A stretch of DNA of 10,529 nt from DATAVB01 sp040414495 (GTDB taxonomy: Bacteria > Actinomycetota > Actinomycetes > Mycobacteriales > QHCD01): positions 1 through 10,529 of the forward strand of contig JBEDUI010000113.1 of NCBI GenBank assembly GCA_040414495.1, read 5' to 3'. The notes beneath the pieces are model-generated. The model saw only the letters and a program-made list of their open reading frames with translations. It was not told where the DNA came from and did no database searches. Shown here one piece after another: positions 1 through 7,108 of this stretch; positions within the stretch are counted from its first letter, which is position 1; each line of letters opens with the position of its first letter. Position numbers and translations under genes: made by a program.

Positions 1-924
1 GATGCCTTCTTGAACTAACCGGTACACGGCCAACTGCAGGCCCGTGGAGAGCCCTTCGGTGGAGCCGCTGGTCTGATAAGCGACCTGGAGACCGGTGCTG
101 CGGGCGGTCTCCAGCAGCGCCTCCAGGTCTGCCAGGTTGGGCTCCGGGTGCAGCGTCGGATCGCTGTCGTCGTCCGGCCCGGACCGCAGTAGCGCGAAGG
201 TGTTGCGCATCTCAGCGAGGGCCGCCCGTCCAGTGGCGGCTGCCTGGTGTATTGCCTCGCGGGCACGAGTCGGGTCACGTTCGACGGTCAGCGCGGCGCC
301 GTCGGTGAGGGCAATCATCACCGAGAGGTTGTGCGCGACGATGTCGTGCATTTCGCGGGCAACCCGGGCCCGCTCGGCGGCGGCGGCCAGTTGGGCCTGC
401 TGGTCACGCTCGAACTCCAGCCGGGCCGCCCGCTGTTCGACTTCGGCGATGTACGCACGACGCAGCCGGACGCTCCAGCCGAGCGCGCCGGTGCCGATCA
501 CCACCCCGGACAGGAAGAAGAACGCGAGACCGTGTCCGCCCTGTGGACTGAATTTCAGCACCGCCAGGAGCGCGCCGAGTTCGAGAATGCCGGCCGCGGC
601 GATGACGAAGCGACGCGACGAGGCCAGTGCGACGGTGTAGAACGCGACCAGCAGCGCGCCGTCCGCGGCGACCGGGCGAAATGTCAGCCACTGAATAAAT
701 GCCACCCCGGCGATCGACGTAAAAGCCGCGACCGGAAAACGGCGACGTAGCAGGAGCGGTGCGACCAGGGCGACGATAAGAACGATCCGCAGCCAGCCAT
801 GCGTGTCCGCAACGACCCGCCGCGGCCCGATGGCAAGCAGGAAAAGCGCGATACACACGTCCAGCAGGTATGCCGTCCACGCCGGGAACGGCCGGCGTGG
901 CGGGACGATCGCTTCGGTGGTCAT
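1..924 (-). CDS. Sensor histidine kinase, NarL/DesK class (3' end outside window)
   Basis: Membrane sensor kinase of a two-component system, expected to autophosphorylate on histidine and pass phosphate to a NarL-type response regulator. The 308 residues seen start with hydrophobic segments (about 15-33, 46-60, 66-82, 87-102, 106-124, 131-150). A charged linker (about 155-190) leads to a HisKA_3-type dimerisation domain with the H-box REMHDIVAHNLSV, phosphoacceptor His193. The window ends in the first ATPase helix (AVYRLVQEGI, the N-box region), so the G boxes and C-terminus are missing because of the window edge. The ATG at 924 lies 22 bp after the permease stop but has no clear ribosome site; an in-frame GTG at 942, six codons upstream, is an alternative. 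It is the third gene of the operon with the ABC-2 transporter, so it probably senses a compound or membrane stress linked to that transporter. Class is secure; the ligand is unknown. Confidence 0.9.
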   Translation of the reverse strand, partial: MTTEAIVPPRRPFPAWTAYLLDVCIALFLLAIGPRRVVADTHGWLRIVLIVALVAPLLLRRRFPVAAFTSIAGVAFIQWLTFRPVAADGALLVAFYTVALASSRRFVIAAAGILELGALLAVLKFSPQGGHGLAFFFLSGVVIGTGALGWSVRLRRAYIAEVEQRAARLEFERDQQAQLAAAAERARVAREMHDIVAHNLSVMIALTDGAALTVERDPTRAREAIHQAAATGRAALAEMRNTFALLRSGPDDDSDPTLHPEPNLADLEALLETARSTGLQVAYQTSGSTEGLSTGLQLAVYRLVQEGI

Positions 925-946
925 AAGCGCAGTGTGGCGCACGTTC

Positions 947-1768
947 TTAAGCGTCGCGGCGACGCAACACCAAAACCCCGATGGTGATCGCGACCGCGGC
1001 CCAGATGACCAGCACCACGATGCCCGCTCCCGTACTCAACGAATGGGGCTCGGAATGCCGGCTTATCAACTCATTGCCGATATTCAACGGCAGGTATTTA
1101 TCGATGCGGTTCTGCCAAGAGGTCGGCAATGCCTGGCTGAGCGCCGGCAGTACGAGCACGACGCCGAACAGCGTCGCGACCGCGCCACCGGTGCTGCGGA
1201 TCGCGAACCCCAGACCGAGGGCCATCAGCCCGATGAGGGTCAGATACAGGGCGGCACCGAACACCGCCCGCAGCGAGCCCGTATCGCTCAGGGAGCTGCC
1301 GTACCCGTATCCGTGCAGCACGCTTTGGCCGGCCAGGAACGCGATCAGTGTCATGGCCAGACACAGCACAAAGGTCACCACACCGAAGACCAGCGCCTTG
1401 GCGATCAGCACCGGCACCCGACGCGGCACCGCCGACAGCGATGCCCGGATCATCCCGGTCGCGTACTCGCCGCTGATCAGCAGCACACCGAGTACACCCA
1501 CGGCCAGTTGCGCGAGATAGATGCCGCGCAGGCTCACCTGGGTGCCGTCGAGGACGGGCAGATGATTGGTGTGCGCGTCGTTGCCGCGCACCGCGGAGAA
1601 CAGGATGCCCAAGCCGATCGTCGCGAGTATGGCCGCGCCGAAACTGAACCACGTCGAACGCAGCGACTTCAGCTTGATCCACTCCGAGCGCACGACCCGG
1701 GCCTGGGTCACGCCCGGATGACCAGTGCTGACTGAGGGCGCCGACTCCGGCATCGTGATCGCGGTCAT
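947..1768 (-). CDS. ABC-2 type transporter permease
   Basis: Membrane half of an ABC exporter, 273 residues. After a hydrophilic N-terminus ending in the family-typical start of the first helix (RSEWIKLKSLRSTW, 27-40), six hydrophobic segments are visible at about 41-60, 82-103, 122-147, 167-187, 196-213 and 246-267. The motif ISGEYATGMIRASLSAVPRR (98-117) is characteristic of the actinobacterial ABC-2 permeases related to bacitracin-type exporters. Its ATG overlaps the ATPase stop by four bases (ATGA), indicating translational coupling and a shared complex. It ends in TAA, 22 bp before the histidine kinase ATG. The exported substrate (peptide antibiotic, lipid or other amphiphile) cannot be read from the sequence. 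Confidence 0.92.
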   Translation of the reverse strand: MTAITMPESAPSVSTGHPGVTQARVVRSEWIKLKSLRSTWFSFGAAILATIGLGILFSAVRGNDAHTNHLPVLDGTQVSLRGIYLAQLAVGVLGVLLISGEYATGMIRASLSAVPRRVPVLIAKALVFGVVTFVLCLAMTLIAFLAGQSVLHGYGYGSSLSDTGSLRAVFGAALYLTLIGLMALGLGFAIRSTGGAVATLFGVVLVLPALSQALPTSWQNRIDKYLPLNIGNELISRHSEPHSLSTGAGIVVLVIWAAVAITIGVLVLRRRDA

Positions 1769-2679
1769 CGGGCCACCTCCGTCCCGACGAACTCCAGCGA
1801 GGTTCGGGTGACCTCCATGAACGCCTCCTCCAGCGACGCCTGCTGCGGGATCAGCTCGATCAACGAAATCCCTGCCTCCGCGGCGATCCGGCCGATCTGC
1901 CCGCTGTTCATACCGGTTACCCGCATCCGGCCGGTATCGGTCGAGACGACCGTGACCCCGGCATCGGCCAGCAGCATCCGCAGCCGTCCGTCGTCCTCGC
2001 TGTGCACGACGACCTCGTCGCCGGAGACCCGTTTGGTCAGCTCCGCGATCGTGGTGTCGGCGATCAGCCGGCCCTGCCCGATGACGATCAAATGCTCGGC
2101 CGTCAACGCCATCTCACTCATCAGATGAGATGAGACGAAGACCGTACGACCCTGCGCGGCAAGCTGCTTGAGCAACGTACGAACCCACAGCACGCCCTCT
2201 GGGTCCAGACCGTTGACCGGCTCATCCAGCAGCAGGGTGTGTGGATCGCCGAGCAGCGCCGAGGCGAGACCGAGCCGTTGGCCCATGCCCAGCGAGAAAC
2301 CGCCGGCCCGCTTGTCGGCCACCGAATCCAGCCCGACCAGGCCGATCAGCTCGTCGACTCGGCGCCGCGAGATGCCGTTTGTGGCGGCCAATGCGAGCAG
2401 GTGGTTGCGGGCCGAGCGGCCGGTGTGAATGGCCCGGGCCTCCAACAGCGCACCTACCTCGAACAGCGGTGCCTTGTGCTCTCGGTAGCGACGGCCGTTG
2501 ATCCGGGCCTGCCCACGGGTCGGCTCATCCAGGTCGAGCAGCAACCGCATTGTGGTGGATTTACCCGCCCCGTTCGGGCCGAGAAATCCGGTCACCATTC
2601 CGGGCTGGATCGTGAACGACAAATCGTCCACCGCAAGCTTCTGCCCGTATTGCTTCGACAACCCGATCGCTTCGATCAT
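1765..2679 (-). CDS. ABC-2 transporter ATP-binding protein (drug/bacitracin exporter type)
   Basis: Cytoplasmic ATPase that drives the neighbouring permease. From the chosen start it has 304 residues: Walker A GPNGAGKST (34-42), an ABC signature of degenerate form FSLGMGQRLGLA (128-139, LGMGQ in place of LSGGQ, common in this subfamily), Walker B LLLDEPVNGLDP (149-160) with catalytic Glu153, and the switch His185 in SSHL. The residue where a Q-loop glutamine is usual falls in GALLEA, again typical of BcrA-like ATPases. A C-terminal domain (about 220-304) ends the protein. An in-frame GTG at 2685 would overlap the ribosome site AGGAG (at about 2684-2688); the ATG at 2679 has that site at a normal distance, so it is preferred. 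First gene of the ATPase-permease-kinase operon. Confidence 0.93.
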   Translation of the reverse strand: MIEAIGLSKQYGQKLAVDDLSFTIQPGMVTGFLGPNGAGKSTTMRLLLDLDEPTRGQARINGRRYREHKAPLFEVGALLEARAIHTGRSARNHLLALAATNGISRRRVDELIGLVGLDSVADKRAGGFSLGMGQRLGLASALLGDPHTLLLDEPVNGLDPEGVLWVRTLLKQLAAQGRTVFVSSHLMSEMALTAEHLIVIGQGRLIADTTIAELTKRVSGDEVVVHSEDDGRLRMLLADAGVTVVSTDTGRMRVTGMNSGQIGRIAAEAGISLIELIPQQASLEEAFMEVTRTSLEFVGTEVAR

Positions 2680-2766
2680 CGCCACTCCTCATGGTCCGAG
2701 AACCACGGTAGGCAGTCGAAGCCGGGCCGCGCGCCCGTCGCGAGGATGATTTCCGATCCCGTCGGC

Positions 2767-2782
2767 TACTACTCCAGAAGTA
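2767..2782. promoter_or_regulatory. Imperfect inverted repeat, possible operator of the ABC-2/kinase operon
   Basis: On the plus strand the 16-mer TACTACTCCAGAAGTA has arms TACT/AGTA plus an inner CT/AG pair (six of eight position pairs complementary). It lies about 90-100 bp upstream of the ATPase ATG, in the region where the promoter of that operon must be. It could bind the cognate response regulator or a local repressor. No matching -35/-10 pair was convincing, so this is only a candidate. Confidence 0.25.
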
Positions 2783-2866
2783 CGTCCAGCGAGTGTCCCG
2801 CCCGGGCCTGCTTTTCGGGTCGATTTCGTGGAAAAACGCACCATGGATATAAGAAAGGGCGTGCCT

Positions 2867-3039
2867 GTTAAATCCGTGGTCCCGGCGGCTGGCGTTGGGT
2901 TTGGCCGTTAAATCGAGGTCGTGGTGGCTAGCGTGGCGTGTCTGTTAAATCGTGGTCGTGGTGGCTAGCGTGGCGTGTCTGTTAAATCGTGGTCGCGACC
3001 GTTGGCGTTGGGTTGGCCGTTAGCTGACGTCGCGACCGG
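2867..3039. repeat. Tandem array of 37-40 bp units beginning GTTA
   Basis: Units start with GTTA at 2867, 2907, 2944, 2981 and (degenerate, GTTAGCTGACG) 3019, giving lengths of 40, 37, 37 and 38 bp plus a partial copy. Copies two and three differ at a single base (GAGG versus GTGG near the start). Copies one and four share another ending, GGCGTTGGGTT(T)GGCC, so the order is A-B-B-A. Each full unit begins GTTAAATC. No open frame of interest follows it. Function unknown; it could be an interspersed intergenic element, a protein-binding array, or a replication-slippage product. Confidence 0.85.
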
Positions 3040-3105
3040 TTGATTGCGCTCCACGATGGCGGTTGTCGCTATGCCGGAGAGCGCACGGGGTGCAGCGAGC
3101 GTGGC

Positions 3106-3339
3106 ATGAGGGTCGTTTGTGGGCGCGAAATTCGCTCTGGTGCCACGTTCGGTGCAATGAGGGTCGTTTGTGGGTGCGAAATTCGCTCTGGCGTCACGTT
3201 CGGTGCAGTAAGGGCGTTGGGTCGGTTGGGTGTTCGCTCTGGTGCCACGTTCGGTGCGTTGAGGGCGTTGGGTCGGTTGGGTGTTCGCGCTGGTGCCACG
3301 TTCGGTGCGTTGAGGGTGTTCGCGCTGGTGCCACGTTCG
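3106..3339. repeat. Tandem array of 51-bp units ending CACGTTCGGTGC
   Basis: Unit ends (GGTGC) fall at 3155, 3206, 3257 and 3308, a strict 51-bp period, followed by a fifth copy truncated internally by 16 bp (3309-3339). Copies one and two carry a GTTTGTGGG..GCGAAATTCGC segment with a small palindrome (GCGAAATTCGC). Copies three to five carry a different central segment, GCGTTGGGTCGGTTGGGTG or its deleted form. The flanks GAGGG or AAGGG at the start and TGGTGCCACGTTCGGTGC at the end are shared. Because 51 is divisible by three, the array is open in several frames; on the minus strand it reads as a 17-residue repeat of the type APNVAPERTPNRPNALN. I treat it as non-coding repeat DNA. Confidence 0.88.
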
Positions 3340-3390
3340 CGCTCTTGGTCGTCACAGGATTCAACAGACACGCCCGTACGAAATGGATGG

Positions 3391-4353
3391 TCAGGGTCTC
3401 GCGGATTCGTACGCCGCGGCGAGAATCGCCACTGCGGCCGTTCCGTCCGCCGCGGTCACCCGCGGCTGTACTTCGCCGGCCACGTAGGCCAGGAAATGTG
3501 CCGCCTGGCGCGTGAACCGGTCACCCTCGGGCACCTCGATCGGTTGCGGTGCCGAGCCGTCAGGCGTGCTGAGAGTCAGCGCCATCGTTCCGTAGTCCAG
3601 GTGCAGCGTGCCGTCGGTGCCGCGCACGCTGACCACCGCCTCGCCCGGGCGGGTGCGCCAACTCGCCTCGATGACCCCCAGGACTCCGTTTGTGGAGCGC
3701 AGTGCCAGCACCGCGGTGTCCTCAACGGACAGAGCCGGGCCGAGCGGGGAACCGGTCGTGGCGTGCAGTGCCCGGATATCGGCGACTTCTCCGATGAGGT
3801 AACGAAATAAATCGACCGAATGTACGCAGGTATCCATCAGCACGCCGCCGCCGGCGATGTCCGGGTTGGCGAACCAGGTGTTTTCCACGCCGGCCAGGTG
3901 ACCGGCGAAGCGGTTGCGGAAGCTCAGCACGGTGCCGATCGCGCCGTCGGTCAGCGCCGCGCGCATCGCTTCGATGTGCGGTTGGAAACGGTGGCAGAAC
4001 CCGACGCTGAGCGGCACACCGGCGGCGTCAGCGGCCGCGGCCATCTCGGCGCATTCGGCTTCGGACAATGCCATTGGCTTTTCGCACAGCACCGCGACCC
4101 CAGCCTTGAGCGCTTCCAGGCTGGCTTTGTGGTGCGAGGCCGGGGGAGTGCAGATGCTGACCGCGTCCAGATTCGCCTCGGCCAGCATCGTGGACAGGTC
4201 CGGGTACGCGGTGGCGCCGAATTCTTCCGCGGCCGATGCGGCCCGCTCACTGTCCACATCGGTCACTGCCACGGCCGGGACGCCAGCGGCTGTGTACGCC
4301 CGCAGGTGCGTGTGCCCGATACCGCCCGCGCCGACGACTCCGACCCGCGTCAT
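3391..4353 (-). CDS. Gfo/Idh/MocA family oxidoreductase (canonical)
   Basis: NAD(P)-dependent sugar or cyclitol dehydrogenase-like enzyme of 320 residues, the full family length. The Rossmann motif GAGGIG (8-13) follows the first strand at the very N-terminus. The nucleotide-ribose contact motif EKP is at 91-93, and the catalytic segment GGGVLMDTCVHSVD spans 168-181 with Asp174 and His178 in the usual positions. The C-terminal domain (about 125-300) is the usual open-sheet substrate and dimer domain. The ATG at 4353 overlaps the previous gene's stop by four bases (ATGA), so the two dehydrogenases are translationally coupled. A longer reading frame continues upstream, but it merely shadows the neighbouring gene and would add a low-complexity Arg/Gly stretch before the Rossmann fold. 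Last gene of the transporter operon. Substrate unknown; an oxidation or epimerisation of an imported sugar derivative is the natural guess. Confidence 0.93.
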   Translation of the reverse strand: MTRVGVVGAGGIGHTHLRAYTAAGVPAVAVTDVDSERAASAAEEFGATAYPDLSTMLAEANLDAVSICTPPASHHKASLEALKAGVAVLCEKPMALSEAECAEMAAAADAAGVPLSVGFCHRFQPHIEAMRAALTDGAIGTVLSFRNRFAGHLAGVENTWFANPDIAGGGVLMDTCVHSVDLFRYLIGEVADIRALHATTGSPLGPALSVEDTAVLALRSTNGVLGVIEASWRTRPGEAVVSVRGTDGTLHLDYGTMALTLSTPDGSAPQPIEVPEGDRFTRQAAHFLAYVAGEVQPRVTAADGTAAVAILAAAYESARP

Positions 4354-5246
4354 GCCGTCGCTCCCGGAAGTACGTCGGCGATCTGCACCGGGCCGTCGAT
4401 CAGGGCCGAGCGTTGTCCCGCGGTGAGGATGGCCAGGACCTCCAGCGTGTCGGCCCGGCCCACCGGGGACGTGCCGCTGACTGCCATCTGTACGGCCGCG
4501 CTCATCGCTCCGGCGTAGAACCCGTCGGCGTCGGTGACCTCGACCTGCGCGTGGCCGCTCTCGCCGAATGCACTGGCATAAAAGACGTACGCGGCGTCGC
4601 GCAGTGTTTCGACCACCACGGTCGGGCCATCGTCGTATCCCACCACCGTGACGTCCCGCTGCTCGCCGGCGTGCTGGTGCACCCAGGTTGCGCCCGGACC
4701 GGTCAGCGTCTGGGCCAGTTCGACCGCGTGGACGCCGTAGTTGTACCAATCACCGGGGCCGACGCTGACCACGGAACTGAGCTTGCCGATACCGGCATCC
4801 GTTACGGCCGGCAGTTCAGTGGCGAAGCGCAAAGCCGACGCGCTGAGCAGCGGCGTGCTGTGTTTTCCGGCGAGGTCGAAAAGCCCGACCGCGTCGGCGA
4901 CGTCGAGCGTCATCGGCTTGTCGATGTACGTCGGGATACCGGCCTCGATGAACGGCCGCGCCAGTTCGGCGTGCAACGCGCCGCCGTCCAGGTCGTCGAC
5001 GACCAGTACCAGGTCGATCGCGCCGATCAGCTCGCCGGGATCGGCGACGACCCGGTCGATGCCGAATCGCGCCGCCAGCTCCGGTGCCTCCGGGTGCGGG
5101 CCGGAAAGCCCGACCCGTCCGCTGCTCCACACTCCGGTCACGTGCGCGCCCTCGACCCGTGGGGCCGCGCCCTCACCGTTCAACAGCCGGGCGAACACCC
5201 CCGCGTGTGACGTATTCGTACCGACCAGACCGACCCGGACCGACAT
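4350..5246 (-). CDS. Divergent Gfo/Idh/MocA-like oxidoreductase with GTNTSH fingerprint
   Basis: Second dehydrogenase-like protein of the operon, 298 residues. It has the family layout: an N-terminal Rossmann domain, the motif DKP (109-111) where EKP is usual, and a YNYGVHAVEL segment (168-177) whose His173 matches the catalytic histidine. The nucleotide-binding fingerprint is atypical: VGLVGTNTSHAG (5-16), so the second and third glycines of GxGxxG are replaced by Asn11 and His14. The Asp that normally precedes the catalytic His by four residues is replaced (Asn169). The start is ATG at 5246, preceded by GAGGAG at a good distance; an in-frame GTG at 5252 sits too close to that site. It begins 28 bp after the MalG-like permease stop and overlaps the next dehydrogenase by four bases. 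It may act on a relative of the other enzyme's substrate, or form a heteromer with it; both are inferences. Confidence 0.88.
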   Translation of the reverse strand: MSVRVGLVGTNTSHAGVFARLLNGEGAAPRVEGAHVTGVWSSGRVGLSGPHPEAPELAARFGIDRVVADPGELIGAIDLVLVVDDLDGGALHAELARPFIEAGIPTYIDKPMTLDVADAVGLFDLAGKHSTPLLSASALRFATELPAVTDAGIGKLSSVVSVGPGDWYNYGVHAVELAQTLTGPGATWVHQHAGEQRDVTVVGYDDGPTVVVETLRDAAYVFYASAFGESGHAQVEVTDADGFYAGAMSAAVQMAVSGTSPVGRADTLEVLAILTAGQRSALIDGPVQIADVLPGATA

Positions 5247-5274
5247 GCACACTCCTCAGTGGACGAAAGCGCTG

Positions 5275-6168
5275 CTACTTCAAACCTGTGGTGGAAATTC
5301 CGGAGATGAAATACCGCTGGGCGAACACGAATATCAGGATGGCTGGAAGCGTGAACATCCCGCATGCGGCCATGAGCGGGCCCCATTCCACGCCGTGCTC
5401 GCTGAAGAAGTTGTATAGACCAATCGAGAGGGTGAACTTGCTGTTGTCGTGGATGTAGATAAGCGGGTTGACGAAATCGGTCCAGGTCCAGACGAACTGG
5501 AAGACGGCGGCGGTGGCCAGCGCCGGCTTGGCCAACGGCAGCACGATCTGCCAGTAGGTCCGGAATTCGCCCGCCCCGTCAATGCGCGCCGCTTCGAGGA
5601 TGTCGTCCGGAACGTTCCGGAAGAACTGGCGCAGCAGGAAAATGAAAAACGGCGTACCGAAGAACGACGGCGCGAACAACGGCCAGAACGTATTCACCAG
5701 CCCGAGCTTGCTCCAGATCAGGTACACCGGAACCATCGTCACCTGCGGCGGCAACATCATCGCGGAGAGTACGACGGTGAAAACGACGCCGCGCCCTGGC
5801 CATTTCAGCTTCGCCAGTGCGTAGGCGACCAGCGGGCAGCTGACGAGCGTGCCGCCGACGTTCAATACAACCAGCAGCACGCTGTTGCCGAGATAGCGGC
5901 CGAACGGCATAGACGAGAAGGCCTGCCGGTAATTCGACAGCACCCAGTGGACCGGCAGGAGCCGGGGCGGTACGTGGAAGATATCGGTCGGCATTTTGAA
6001 TGACGTCAGCAGCATGATCGTGAACGGCAGAAAGAATGCCGCGCAGATGGCCACGAGTACGACGTGCCGGCCCAATTGCCGCAGGCGACGGGAGGTCGGT
6101 ACGGGACGGCGTCGGAACTGGCCCGATGACACCGCTGGTTCCGCCTGCCGCACAGTAGCTGTGCTCAC
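5275..6168 (-). CDS. Carbohydrate ABC transporter permease, MalG/UgpE type
   Basis: Inner-membrane subunit of a CUT1-family sugar importer, 297 residues, about the usual length. Hydrophobic segments are visible at about 35-57, 95-118, 128-150, 160-180, 215-236 and 266-284. The cytoplasmic EAA loop that contacts the ATPase is EAARIDGAGEFRTYWQIVLP (192-211), a close match to the MalG consensus, and the C-terminus ends in the typical QRYFISGISTTGLK. The start is GTG at 6168 with the ribosome site GAGGAA overlapping the stop of the upstream permease gene (TGAGGAAG), 7 bp apart, so the two permeases are coupled. It would pair with the MalF-type partner to form the channel. Confidence 0.95.
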   Translation of the reverse strand: MSTATVRQAEPAVSSGQFRRRPVPTSRRLRQLGRHVVLVAICAAFFLPFTIMLLTSFKMPTDIFHVPPRLLPVHWVLSNYRQAFSSMPFGRYLGNSVLLVVLNVGGTLVSCPLVAYALAKLKWPGRGVVFTVVLSAMMLPPQVTMVPVYLIWSKLGLVNTFWPLFAPSFFGTPFFIFLLRQFFRNVPDDILEAARIDGAGEFRTYWQIVLPLAKPALATAAVFQFVWTWTDFVNPLIYIHDNSKFTLSIGLYNFFSEHGVEWGPLMAACGMFTLPAILIFVFAQRYFISGISTTGLK

Positions 6169-6175
6169 GGCTTCC

Positions 6176-7108
6176 TCACTCCTCGTAGTGCACCCAGCGC
6201 CGCGACGATCGGAGCACGATCGCCGTCAACACCAGCGTGATCAGGAAAAGAACCCAGGCCATAGCCGACGCGTAACCCATCTTCAGATAGATGAACGCGT
6301 TCTGGAACAGGTACATGCTGTACGTCAACAGCGAGTTGTCCGGACCACCGGACGTCGCGTTGAGCCGTTGCTGCGCGAGCAAATAGGGCTGAGCGAAAAC
6401 CTGCAGCGCGGCGATCAAGCCGACGATCAGCTGGAAAAGCGTCACCGGACTGATCATCGGCCACGTGACGCGACGGAACTGCCACCAAATTCCGGCGCCG
6501 TCGACCTCAGCCGCCTCGTAGAGATCACGCGGCACCTGCTTCAATGCGGCCAGATAGATGACCGCGGTGGTGCCGATTCCCCAGAACACGATCAGCATGA
6601 CAGCGGGCTTCGTCCACAGTGGATCGCCCATCCAGTCCGGCTGTGGCAGGTGCAGCGCACCGAGAATGCGGTTCACCGTGCCGTACTGCGAATTCAGCAA
6701 CCACCGCCACAGATAGGTCGCGGTCACCATCGGGACCACCGAGGGCAGATAGACCAGAGCCCGGTACAGCGGCTGGCCGCGCACCTGGAAACTCAGCCCG
6801 AGCGCCACGATCAGGGCAAGCGCGAGTTGTACCGGTACCCCGATCACCATGAGCACGCCGGTGTTCCACAGCGCCTTGTAGAACAGGTCGTCATGAAACA
6901 AATGCCGGTAATTGCCGAGTCCAACCCAGACCGGTGACTGGAAAATGTTGAAGTTGGTGAGGCTGTAATACGCCGAGGCGATGATCGGTCCGGCCGTGAA
7001 TACGACGATTCCGATCAGGAACGGGCTGGCGAAGGCGAGGCCGATCAGGGCCTCGCGCCTCCGCCGCGCCGCTCCGAGTCCGGCCCCCTGGCGGACGTTA
7101 GTTGCCAT
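6176..7108 (-). CDS. Carbohydrate ABC transporter permease, MalF/UgpA type
   Basis: Second channel subunit of the CUT1 importer, 310 residues. It starts with a short basic cytoplasmic tail (RRRREA) and a first helix at about 21-50. The family segment GLGNYRHLFHDDLFYKALWNT (63-83) follows, then four more hydrophobic segments and an EAA loop EAAEVDGAGIWWQFRRVTWP (198-217). The ATG at 7108 overlaps the end of the binding-protein gene by 11 bp; the site upstream is weak (AAGAAG), so coupling to the preceding gene is likely. In the middle position of the binding-protein/MalF/MalG order that is standard for these importers. No ATPase gene follows, which in actinomycetes usually means a shared MsiK-type ATPase encoded elsewhere. 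Confidence 0.95.
   Translation of the reverse strand: MATNVRQGAGLGAARRRREALIGLAFASPFLIGIVVFTAGPIIASAYYSLTNFNIFQSPVWVGLGNYRHLFHDDLFYKALWNTGVLMVIGVPVQLALALIVALGLSFQVRGQPLYRALVYLPSVVPMVTATYLWRWLLNSQYGTVNRILGALHLPQPDWMGDPLWTKPAVMLIVFWGIGTTAVIYLAALKQVPRDLYEAAEVDGAGIWWQFRRVTWPMISPVTLFQLIVGLIAALQVFAQPYLLAQQRLNATSGGPDNSLLTYSMYLFQNAFIYLKMGYASAMAWVLFLITLVLTAIVLRSSRRWVHYEE

Larger units (their letters stand above)
2680..3390. other. 711-bp non-coding stretch with two tandem repeat arrays
   Basis: Lies between the end of the dehydrogenase gene and the start of the ABC-2 ATPase gene; both operons run leftwards, so it must hold the end of one transcript and the promoter of the next. I see no convincing protein gene. 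Contents from left to right: the ATPase ribosome site, an imperfect dyad at 2767-2782, an A/T-richer patch at about 2820-2856, a 37-40 bp tandem array, a 45-bp spacer and start of unique sequence, and a 51-bp tandem array ending near 3339. I found no clear intrinsic terminator (GC hairpin plus T-run) after the dehydrogenase stop at 3391. Confidence 0.7.

Noticed and set aside
803..1735. Plus-strand 310-residue frame rich in Arg, Gln and His
   Set aside because: Antisense shadow of the ABC-2 permease and histidine kinase; composition is unlike a real protein and it has no family motif.
2867..3039. CRISPR array
   Set aside because: The units are directly adjacent with no variable spacers between conserved repeats, and no cas genes are present.
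3069..3371. Minus-strand frame encoding 17-residue APNVAPERTPN-type repeats
   Set aside because: It is open only because the DNA repeat period is a multiple of three; it begins with GTG without a ribosome site, and the other strand is open through the same array. Kept as a repeat and raised as a finding.
2680..3390. Insertion sequence remnant or integration site
   Set aside because: No transposase or integrase fragment, terminal inverted repeats or target duplication, and no tRNA gene was seen.
3040..3810. Plus-strand 256-residue frame starting in the repeats
   Set aside because: Half is the repeat array and the rest is antisense to the canonical dehydrogenase, whose family motifs are clear on the minus strand.
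3391..4749. 452-residue version of the canonical dehydrogenase
   Set aside because: The extra N-terminal 130 residues are an out-of-frame read of the neighbouring dehydrogenase; the Rossmann fold starts at the ATG at 4353 with an ATGA junction.
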